A DNA stretch of 64,000 nucleotides from Hymenobacter nivis (lineage in GTDB: Bacteria; Bacteroidota; Bacteroidia; Cytophagales; Hymenobacteraceae): assembly GCF_006439025.1 (NCBI RefSeq), contig NZ_RCYZ01000004.1:186001-250000 (forward strand), read 5' to 3'. Below the pieces are notes generated by a model that was not told where the DNA came from, did no database searches, and was given only the letters and a program-made list of their open reading frames with translations. How positions within the stretch are numbered: position 1 is the stretch's first letter; each line of letters opens with the position of its first letter. Positions 43,153 to 50,125 of the stretch are shown piece after piece. Made by a program: the position numbers and the translations under genes.

Positions 43153-44085
43153 CTACGCCGCTAGCAGCAGCACTAGCCACGCCTCCGCCACGCGGCCCTC
43201 GGCTAGGAACTGCTGGGCCAGGCGCTCCAGCTGCGGCAGCAGCTCGGGGCCCCCGGCGGGGTACTTGTTCAGCAGGTAGGCCACCATGGGGTCGGTTTTG
43301 ATTTCCTCGACCTGGGCGGGGGTGGGCAGGGCCTCCGTCTCCACGTTGGCGAGCTGGCCCAGGTCGTTGCCGGTGAGGACGGTGCTGGTGCGGATGTGCG
43401 CCGGCAGCGCCTCGAAGCCCATGCCCAGGCGGCGGTTGGGCCGCGCCACTTCGAAGAGGCTGGCCCCGCTGGCGCGGGCGTACCAGTCGCCGCCCAGGCG
43501 GGCCACCGCGTCGAGCCGAAACGGGTCGATGCCGGCGGCGTTGGGCAGCAAAATATCTTGGCGGAAGTGGGCCCGTACCACGCGGCACACCACCAGGTGG
43601 CCCGCCCCGGGGCCCTGGCTGAGCGGCACAACCTGCTCTACCACGCACTCGAAAGCGGCGGGGGCCTCGGCCACGCGGGGCGGGCGCACCTGCTCGCTGG
43701 TTAGCTCCGTAAAGCCGGCCTTGGCGAACTCGTTCACGCCGGCCGGGTACTCGGCGCTGGCCAGCGAGAGCTGCTGCACCATGGCGTAGTCGCAGATGTT
43801 GACCACGGCCTCGGGCACGGCGCGCACGTTCAGCAGCGTGTGCTTCTCAGAGCCGTCGCGGCCGCGGTTCACGGGCGAAAACACGAGCATGGGCGGCGTG
43901 TAGCTGAACACGTTGAAGAAGCTGTACGGGCTCAGGTTGACGCGCCCTTCGGCGTCCACGGTGCTCACGAAGGCGATGGGACGCGGGGCCACCGCCCCGC
44001 CGAGCAGCGGCATCCACTCGGCAGTGGTGAGGTCGGCGGGCGAAACGGAGTGAAAGGCGGTGGGGGTAGGGGCGGGGGCGGGCAT
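43153..44085 (-). CDS. Flavin reductase-like protein (FMN-binding split barrel)
   Basis: 310 residues. The N-terminal 200 residues match the flavin reductase/DIM6 family (GGAVAPRPIAFVSTVDAEGR, VNLSPYSFFNVFSYTPPM, NICDYAMVQQLSLASAEYP), which bind FMN and reduce it with NAD(P)H. A longer C-terminal part (about 215-310) with FEVARPNRRLGMGFEALPAH and a helical end is less conserved. The physiological partner is unknown. It has its own promoter and stands alone. Confidence 0.88.
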   Translation of the reverse strand: MPAPAPTPTAFHSVSPADLTTAEWMPLLGGAVAPRPIAFVSTVDAEGRVNLSPYSFFNVFSYTPPMLVFSPVNRGRDGSEKHTLLNVRAVPEAVVNICDYAMVQQLSLASAEYPAGVNEFAKAGFTELTSEQVRPPRVAEAPAAFECVVEQVVPLSQGPGAGHLVVCRVVRAHFRQDILLPNAAGIDPFRLDAVARLGGDWYARASGASLFEVARPNRRLGMGFEALPAHIRTSTVLTGNDLGQLANVETEALPTPAQVEEIKTDPMVAYLLNKYPAGGPELLPQLERLAQQFLAEGRVAEAWLVLLLAA

Positions 44086-44111
44086 AAACGGAAGCGCGGG
44101 ATTGGGGGCCC

Positions 44112-44119
44112 CAAAGCTA
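44112..44119 (-). promoter_or_regulatory. -7 promoter element for the flavin reductase gene
   Basis: Minus-strand TAGCTTTG, a perfect TAnnTTTG match, 26 nt before the ATG at 44085. Confidence 0.6.
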
Positions 44120-44247
44120 CCGCCCGCGCCGCCGTGGGGCCCCTGCGGCGGCTTTGGCCCTCACGGAGACCGGATTGGCAGAACAAACGATTGTTATTTG
44201 CTAAAAAGCTATAGATTTGGGCCTGGACCCCCAAGTTTTCTTTGCCC

Positions 44248-44670
44248 ATGACCTCGCCCGTTTGCCCGAAATGTGACTCGACGGACGCCACCAAGAGCGG
44301 CGTCGTGAACGAGCGGCAGCGCTTCAAGTGCCGGGCCTGCGGCTACCACTACACCGTGGCCAAGGTAGGCCGCGAGGTGAACCCCTACTACGTGGTGAAG
44401 GCCCTGCAGCTCTACATTGAGGGCGTGAGCTACCGCGAAATCGAGCGCCTGCTCGGCGTGAGCCACGTGAGCGTGATGAACTGGGTGAAGAAGTACGGCG
44501 TGAAGGCCCCGCGCCAGCTCGACTACCACCCGACCTACAAAATCCTCAACCAGAAGGAGCTGGCCGAATTCTTCCAGAAGCCCGAAAACCTGAAAAGCGC
44601 CGGCTTGGTCGTCACCGAGCTGGGCGACAAGTACATGATGATCCGCTGGGAGCGGTTCCGGGCCGGGTAG
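44248..44670 (+). CDS. Orphan IS1-like zinc-ribbon/HTH DNA-binding protein
   Basis: 140 residues. An N-terminal zinc ribbon uses C6, C9, C28 and C31 (CPKC and CRAC), followed by the transposase-like helix-turn-helix GVSYREIERLLGVSHVSVMN (about 59-78). The last 55 residues show no DDE catalytic domain. This is the DNA-binding part of IS1/IS1595-type transposases without the nuclease, and no inverted repeats or target duplications are visible, so it looks like a domesticated regulator. It sits 70 bp before an MFS gene on the same strand. The ATG at 44248 is preceded by TTTCTTTG (44237-44244, one mismatch from -7), again with almost no leader. Confidence 0.8.
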   Translation: MTSPVCPKCDSTDATKSGVVNERQRFKCRACGYHYTVAKVGREVNPYYVVKALQLYIEGVSYREIERLLGVSHVSVMNWVKKYGVKAPRQLDYHPTYKILNQKELAEFFQKPENLKSAGLVVTELGDKYMMIRWERFRAG

Positions 44671-44740
44671 GGCCCCCGGGGGCCACCCGGCGGGGCCCTG
44701 GGGACCTGGGCCGGCCATCTGTTTCCTTTTTTTGCGTGCA

Positions 44741-46006
44741 ATGAAACCAGTTTCTTCTCCTAGTGCCAGTGCGGCGGCCGAGCGGCCGCCGGTCGGTTTG
44801 TTCAGCGCGGTGGTGGTGGTGGCCGCCCTGGGGTACTTCGTGGACATTTACGACCTGGTGCTGTTCAGCATCATCCGGGTCGAGAGCCTGGCGGGCATCG
44901 GCGTGCCCAAGGCCGCCATCACCGACGAGGGCCTGCACCTGCTGAGCATGCAGATGTGGGGCATGCTGCTGGGCGGCATTTTGTGGGGCGTGCTCGGCGA
45001 CAAGCGCGGGCGGCTCTCGGTGCTGTTCGGCTCCATTCTGCTGTACTCGCTGGCCAACATCGCCAACGGCTTCGTGCAAACCGTGGACCAGTACGCCTGG
45101 CTGCGGCTGCTGGCCGGCATCGGGCTGGCCGGCGAGCTGGGGGCGGGCATCACGCTGGTGGCCGAAAGCCTGCCCAAGGAAAAGCGCGGCTACGGCACCA
45201 TGATCGTGGCCTCGGTGGGCGTGTCGGGGGCCATGGTGGCCTACGTGGTGGGGGTGCAGCTCTTCGGCTGGCGCAACGCCTACTTCATCGGGGGCGGGCT
45301 GGGATTGGCCCTGCTGGCGCTGCGGGTGGGCGTGTTTGAGTCGGGCATGTTCGAGCAAACCAAGGAGGCAAACGTCGTGCGCGGCGATTTCCTGAGTTTG
45401 TTCACCAACGGCCCGCGGTTTTATAAGTACCTGCGCTGCCTGCTCATCGGCACGCCGTTCTGGTTTTTGGTGGGCATCCTCATCACGCTGGCCCCCGAGT
45501 TCGGCAAGCAGTTCGGGGTGCAAACGCCCGTCACGGGCGGCCTGAGCATCTTCTGGTGCTACTTCGGCCTCACCCTGGGCGACTTCACCAGCGGCGCGCT
45601 GAGCCAGCTGCTGCGCAGCCGCACCCGCACGCTCCAGCTGTTTATCGTGGCCACGGCCGCCATGGTGGCCCTGTACCTGTTTGGCCTGCAGGGGGCCAGC
45701 GCCGCGGTTTTCTATGCCGTGTGCTTTGGTATTGGCTACGCGGGCGGGTTCTGGGCCCTGTTCGTGACGGTGGCCGCCGAGCAGTTTGGCACCAACCTGC
45801 GCTCGACGGTGGCCACCACCATCCCCAACTTTGCCCGGGGGGCCACCGTGGTGGTGGTGCCGTGCTACCAGGCCCTCAAGGCTGTGCCCGCGCTGGGCAT
45901 GGTGGGCAGCGCCGCCATCATCGGGGCGGTGCTGCTGGTGCTGGCGTTCTTCAGCGCCCGCACCCTGCCCGAAACCTACGCCAAGGACCTCAACTACGTG
46001 GAATAA
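44741..46006 (+). CDS. MFS transporter
   Basis: 421 residues with about 12 predicted membrane segments. The loop 2-3 motif is GVLGDKRGRLSVLFG, and the loop near helix 4-5 reads AGIGLAGELGAGITLVAESL. The sequence resembles sugar- or organic-acid-type major facilitator carriers of Bacteroidota; the substrate is not readable. The ATG at 44741 is preferred over an in-frame TTG nine bases upstream. Neighbouring porin, MHS symporter and acetate genes suggest a small organic acid (inference). Confidence 0.88.
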   Translation: MKPVSSPSASAAAERPPVGLFSAVVVVAALGYFVDIYDLVLFSIIRVESLAGIGVPKAAITDEGLHLLSMQMWGMLLGGILWGVLGDKRGRLSVLFGSILLYSLANIANGFVQTVDQYAWLRLLAGIGLAGELGAGITLVAESLPKEKRGYGTMIVASVGVSGAMVAYVVGVQLFGWRNAYFIGGGLGLALLALRVGVFESGMFEQTKEANVVRGDFLSLFTNGPRFYKYLRCLLIGTPFWFLVGILITLAPEFGKQFGVQTPVTGGLSIFWCYFGLTLGDFTSGALSQLLRSRTRTLQLFIVATAAMVALYLFGLQGASAAVFYAVCFGIGYAGGFWALFVTVAAEQFGTNLRSTVATTIPNFARGATVVVVPCYQALKAVPALGMVGSAAIIGAVLLVLAFFSARTLPETYAKDLNYVE

Positions 46007-46035
46007 GCCGCCCCGCCGCCCGCCCCAAAACCGCC

Positions 46036-46069
46036 CGAACGGCAGCTTCCACGCGGGGGCTGCCGTTCG
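46036..46069. terminator. Hairpin after the MFS gene
   Basis: CGAACGGCAGC (46036-46046) pairs with GCTGCCGTTCG (46059-46069). There is no T run, so termination strength is uncertain. Confidence 0.45.
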
Positions 46070-46467
46070 GCGTTGGTGGCAAGCCGCGCCGCCGCGCCGG
46101 CCGTTTTGTTGCAAAACAGATATAGGTTTGCTTATTAACTATCGTTGACCCAATGGGGCCCCATTAAAGGGGGATCTGGTGGCCGTAGCAGCCGATTGTG
46201 GGCGCGGAAAAGGTTTTGCCAGCGGAAATAGGGCCCCTGGCGCGCATGCCGGACGCGAGGTGCCCGGGTGGCGGGACAGGCGGGGCGGTGGGAGGGAAGT
46301 AGGTGATATCCAGAGGAAAATGGCCGGTATATAATGGCTGGCGGCCCAAAGCTATGCCTTTAGCAAAACGATAGCCAGGAAGTACCGTGGAGTGTGGGAA
46401 GGTTGCTATTTGGCAGCATCTAAAGGGACTACCAAATAGTTCGCTCTTTCTATTTTACCCACAATCC
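46070..46467. other. Long leader/intergenic interval before the porin gene
   Basis: No gene is supported. It contains a perfect -7 element TAGGTTTG at 46123-46130, which would give a leader of about 330 nt, and the inverted pair CTATTTGG (46406-46413) and CCAAATAG (46432-46439) shortly before the start codon. A regulatory leader or a second promoter nearer the gene are both possible. Confidence 0.45.
46123..46130 (+). promoter_or_regulatory. -7 promoter element far upstream of the porin gene
   Basis: TAGGTTTG matches TAnnTTTG exactly. The nearest downstream gene is the porin at 46468. Confidence 0.45.
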
Positions 46468-48033
46468 ATGAAAGCTACTCGTTACGCACTTACGCTGAGC
46501 GGCTTGTTGCTGGCCGGGGCCGCTACGGCCCAGGTGGCTCCCCCCGCCCCCGGCAATGCCTCCCCCCCTCCGGCCGCCCCGGCCCCGCCCCCCACGCCCC
46601 CGGCCCCCACCAAGGCGGTGCCCTACGGCTCGGGCATGAAGTTTAACCTCTCGCCCGACGGCCAGAAATACGTGCGCCTGATGGCCTGGACGCAGGTGTA
46701 CATGCGCTTTAATGAGAACAATACCGGCACCCTGCGGGGCCCCAGCGAACCCAAAAGCAGCCAGCTCGACTTCGGCATCCGCCGCTCGCGCATGGTGTTG
46801 CTGGCCCAGCTCAGCCCGCGCTTCCTGATTTATACCCACCTGGGCATCAACAACCAGAACGCGGTGAGCGGCGGCGTTTCGCCCACCGTGGACGGCAAAA
46901 AGCCGCAGTTCTTCATCCACGAAGCCGTGACGGAGTACAAGGTCAACAAGTACCTCAACCTGGGGGCGGGCCTGCACTACTACAACGGCATTTCGCGCCT
47001 CACCAACGCCAGCACCACGAGCATCCTGACGATGGACTTGCCGCTGACCAACTTCCCGACCATCGACGCGCTTGACCAGTTTGCGCGTTGGATCGGGGTA
47101 TTTGCCAAGGGCCGGGTGGGCAAGTTCGACTACCGCGTGTCGATGAGCGACCCCTTCCTCACCAACCTGCCCAACAACCCGCTCTACGTGGCCGGCACGC
47201 AGGCCGGCAACCCCCTGGCGCTGGGCTTCAGCAGCACCAGCGCCACGGGCGTGGTTACGAACACGGGCACCAACGTGGCCAACTACAACCCCCAGAACGA
47301 CGGGCACGTGTACCAGGGCTACTTCAGCTACAACTTCTTCGAGCCCGAATCCAACCTGCTGCCCTACACCCAGGGCACGTACCTGGGCACCAAAAAGGTG
47401 CTCAGCCTCGGGGCGGGCTTCATGTACAACCGCAACGGCATGTTCTCGCGCTCGGCCAGCAGCACGGTGGCCCTGAACAACTACACCAGCACCACGGACC
47501 TGTTTAACACCGTGCCCACCGAGAAGCACGACATCAAGCTCTTCGGCGTCGATGCCTTCTTCGACACGCCGCTCGACACGGCCCGGCGCACGGCCGTCAC
47601 CTTCTACGGCGTGTACTACAACTACAACTTCGGCCCGAACTACGTGCGCTTCGTGGGGGCCGAAAACCCCGGCTACGGCGCCAGCGCCTACCGCGGCAAC
47701 GCCCTGCCCCAGTCGGGTACCGGCAGCTCGGTGTACGCGCAGTTGGGCTTCCTGACGGGCAAGAAAACGCTGGGCAGCAAGGTGCGCCTCCAGCCCTACG
47801 TGGCCTACCTGCACAGCGGCTACGAGGGCCTGCGCAACGCCGCCGGCGAGCGGCAAGGCGTGAACGTGTACGACGCGGGCATGAACTTCCTGCTCGACGG
47901 CCACAACGCCAAAATTACCCTCAACTACCGCGAGCGGCCCGATTTCAACATGACCACCGTGGCCGGCGTGGGCACGGCCGGCACCGTGGTGCACCGCCCC
48001 GAAATCACGCTCCAAACCCAGGTTTTCCTGTAA
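46468..48033 (+). CDS. Outer membrane porin
   Basis: 521 residues. Signal peptide MKATRYALTLSGLLLAGAAT then AQ, a Pro/Ala linker (about 27-50) and a beta-barrel with alternating aromatic strands (VRLMAWTQVYMRFNEN, LDFGIRRSRMVLLAQLSPRF, KVRLQPYVAYLHSGYEG) ending in ITLQTQVFL with a C-terminal aromatic-type strand. It resembles phosphate-selective or general porins of Bacteroidota. Its position between two major facilitator carriers suggests it lets their substrate through the outer membrane (inference). The upstream frame lacks a signal peptide, so ATG 46468 is used. Confidence 0.85.
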   Translation: MKATRYALTLSGLLLAGAATAQVAPPAPGNASPPPAAPAPPPTPPAPTKAVPYGSGMKFNLSPDGQKYVRLMAWTQVYMRFNENNTGTLRGPSEPKSSQLDFGIRRSRMVLLAQLSPRFLIYTHLGINNQNAVSGGVSPTVDGKKPQFFIHEAVTEYKVNKYLNLGAGLHYYNGISRLTNASTTSILTMDLPLTNFPTIDALDQFARWIGVFAKGRVGKFDYRVSMSDPFLTNLPNNPLYVAGTQAGNPLALGFSSTSATGVVTNTGTNVANYNPQNDGHVYQGYFSYNFFEPESNLLPYTQGTYLGTKKVLSLGAGFMYNRNGMFSRSASSTVALNNYTSTTDLFNTVPTEKHDIKLFGVDAFFDTPLDTARRTAVTFYGVYYNYNFGPNYVRFVGAENPGYGASAYRGNALPQSGTGSSVYAQLGFLTGKKTLGSKVRLQPYVAYLHSGYEGLRNAAGERQGVNVYDAGMNFLLDGHNAKITLNYRERPDFNMTTVAGVGTAGTVVHRPEITLQTQVFL

Positions 48034-48128
48034 GCCCCCGGGGCCCCCGCGGGGCCCGGGGCCCCCAGTTGTCGTTGCCGGCGGTGCCGCCGCTCCCAGT
48101 CGTTTAACCCTTCTTCCCACCCAAGTTC

Positions 48129-49604
48129 ATGGACCAAAGCTTAAACCCTGCCTACGCCGCCGACTCGGACGCGCCGGCGGCGCACGACAACAACCAAGTC
48201 GATTCGAAAACCATCTGGCAGGTCATCACGGCCTCCTCGGTGGGCACGGTCATCGAGTGGTACGATTTCTACATTTTCGGCTCGCTGGCGGCCATCATCG
48301 GGCCGGTGCTGTTTGGGCACGCAGGCAAAATTGAGGACTCGCTGCTGGGGGCCCTGGCCGTGTTCGGGGCGGGCTTCGTGGTGCGGCCGTTCGGGGCCAT
48401 GTTCTTTGGCCGCCTCGGCGACATGATCGGGCGCAAGTACACGTTCCTGGTCACGCTGCTGATTATGGGCGGGGCCACGTTCGTCACGGGCCTCGTGCCG
48501 AGCTACGACACCATCGGCGTGGCCGCCCCCATCATCGTCGTGATTTTGCGCCTGCTGCAGGGCCTGGCCCTGGGCGGCGAGTACGGCGGCGCGGCCACCT
48601 ACGTGGCCGAGTACGCCCCCGACAAGAAGCGCGGCTACTACACCAGCTTCATCCAGATTACGGCCACCGGGGGCCTCATCCTCAGCATTCTCATCATTGT
48701 GATTACCCGCAAAACGATGGGCGAAGCCGCCTTTAAGGAGTGGGGCTGGCGCCTGCCGTTCCTGCTCTCGGGCTTCCTGGTCATTGCCTCGTACTACATC
48801 CGCAAGAAGCTGCACGAGTCGCCGCTGTTTGCCAAGGCCAAGGCCACCGGCACCACCAGCAAAAGCCCCTTGCGCGACTCGTTTGCCAACCCTATCAACC
48901 GCCGCTTGGTGCTGATTGCGCTGTTTGGCGTGACGATGGGCCAGGGCGTGATTTTCTACACCTCGCAGTTCCACGCCTACTCGTTCATGAACAACACGCT
49001 CAAGCTCGACATCATCGACTCCAGTACCATTCTGGTGATTGCGATGGTGCTGGCTACGCCGCTGTTCATCTACTTCGGCTCGCTCTCCGACCGCATCGGG
49101 CGCAAGCGCATCATCATGACGGGCATGATTTGCGGGGCCCTGTTCACCATCCCGCTTTTCTATGGCATCAAGGCCTACGCCGGGCCCCTGTCGGAAATTA
49201 CGCCCGCCACCGTGGACGCCGCCGGCAAGGCCGTGCCCGCCGTGATGAAGGCCCTGGCCCCCAACGTGTTCATGATGACGGTGCTCACCTTCCTGCTGGT
49301 GCTGTTCGTCACGATGGTGTACGGCCCCATCGCCGCCTACCTCGTCGAGCTCTTCCCGACCAGCGTGCGCTACACCTCGCTCTCGGTGCCGTACCACATT
49401 GGCAATGGGGTGTTTGGGGGCTTCGTGCCGCTCATCGCCACCTCCATCGGCGTGTGGGCCGCCGCGCAGCCGGCCGGCACCTTTGCCAAGGAGCACAGCA
49501 GCCTGCTGGGCCTGGTGTACCCCACGGTCATTGCCCTCATCTGCTTCTTCGTGGGCATGGCCCTGATGAAGGACACGCGCGACGTGAAGCTGATGGACAA
49601 GTAA
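48129..49604 (+). CDS. MHS-type MFS metabolite:proton symporter
   Basis: 491 residues, 12 membrane segments. Motif A is GRLGDMIGRKYTFLV and the N-terminal half has ASSVGTVIEWYDFYIFGSLA, typical of the metabolite:H+ symporter family (ProP, KgtP, ShiA). The second motif A copy is GSLSDRIGRKRIIMTGM. An extra stretch between helices 9 and 10 (about residues 350-380) is longer than in ProP. Substrates in the family include dicarboxylates, acetate-like acids and osmolytes. The acs gene downstream favours an organic acid (inference). It ends in a terminator. Confidence 0.92.
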   Translation: MDQSLNPAYAADSDAPAAHDNNQVDSKTIWQVITASSVGTVIEWYDFYIFGSLAAIIGPVLFGHAGKIEDSLLGALAVFGAGFVVRPFGAMFFGRLGDMIGRKYTFLVTLLIMGGATFVTGLVPSYDTIGVAAPIIVVILRLLQGLALGGEYGGAATYVAEYAPDKKRGYYTSFIQITATGGLILSILIIVITRKTMGEAAFKEWGWRLPFLLSGFLVIASYYIRKKLHESPLFAKAKATGTTSKSPLRDSFANPINRRLVLIALFGVTMGQGVIFYTSQFHAYSFMNNTLKLDIIDSSTILVIAMVLATPLFIYFGSLSDRIGRKRIIMTGMICGALFTIPLFYGIKAYAGPLSEITPATVDAAGKAVPAVMKALAPNVFMMTVLTFLLVLFVTMVYGPIAAYLVELFPTSVRYTSLSVPYHIGNGVFGGFVPLIATSIGVWAAAQPAGTFAKEHSSLLGLVYPTVIALICFFVGMALMKDTRDVKLMDK

Positions 49605-49631
49605 CGCCCGGTTTGCTTGGCTCGCCACTCC

Positions 49632-49667
49632 AAATCCGCCGGGCCCCGTGTCCGGCGGATTTTTTTA
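49632..49667 (+). terminator. Rho-independent terminator after the MHS symporter
   Basis: AATCCGCCGG (49633-49642) pairs with CCGGCGGATT (49652-49661), with a T run after. Confidence 0.8.
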
Positions 49668-49818
49668 TTCGCCCGGGGCCCCAAAATAGGGTTGCCAGTG
49701 GCCGGTTAGAAGTGGCTAGTTGCTGGCAATCAACCCGTCATGCTGACGAGTAGCCACCGATGCCGCCAGCCACCGCCGCCCCGGGGCCCTAAAATCGCCA
49801 CTTCTTCGTTCGTTCCGC

Positions 49819-50037
49819 ATGTCCCAACTGCCCCCCGGCGAACAGGCCGAGCAACGCCGCGGCCAGCGCCTGCTGTTCGTGGCCGTGCTGTTCGGCGCGC
49901 TGCTGAATTTCCCCCTGCTGGCCGTGTTCGACCGCGACGGCCGCGTGGCCGGCGTGCCCGTGCTCTACCTCTACGTGCTGCTGGTGTGGGTGTTGGCAGT
50001 AGCCACAACGGGGTACCTGGCCAGAAAGCAGGAGTGA
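49819..50037 (+). CDS. Two-TM small protein upstream of the symporter-kinase (DUF3311-like)
   Basis: 72 residues with two predicted membrane segments (about 18-35, LLFVAVLFGALLNFPLLAVF, and 46-65, VPVLYLYVLLVWVLAVATTG) and a basic C-terminal tip. Size and pattern resemble small proteins (DUF3311 or similar) encoded just before sodium:solute symporters. Its gene ends 88 bp before the symporter-kinase start. It may be an accessory subunit of that transporter domain (inference). Confidence 0.7.
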   Translation: MSQLPPGEQAEQRRGQRLLFVAVLFGALLNFPLLAVFDRDGRVAGVPVLYLYVLLVWVLAVATTGYLARKQE

Positions 50038-50040
50038 GGC

Positions 50041-50125
50041 AGTGAATGAGCGCATCGGCGTAATTCCTGAGCCATCATTCGCCCATTCACTCATTCGCCA
50101 ACTCACCCGTTTACCCATTCACCCC
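50041..50125. repeat. Repetitive spacer before the symporter-kinase gene
   Basis: The spacer echoes short words: GTGAATGAG at the left and CATTCGCCCATTCACTCATT then CCCATTCACCCC at the right, partly in inverted orientation. This degeneracy argues that it is not coding. Confidence 0.5.

Noticed and set aside
44248..44670. Intact IS1 element
   Set aside because: Only the zinc/HTH part is present. No DDE catalytic domain, terminal inverted repeats or target duplications were seen.
50042..50125. GTG start adding 28 residues to the symporter-kinase
   Set aside because: The added stretch is made of repeated CATTC-type words and the protein begins naturally with its first membrane segment at TTG 50126.
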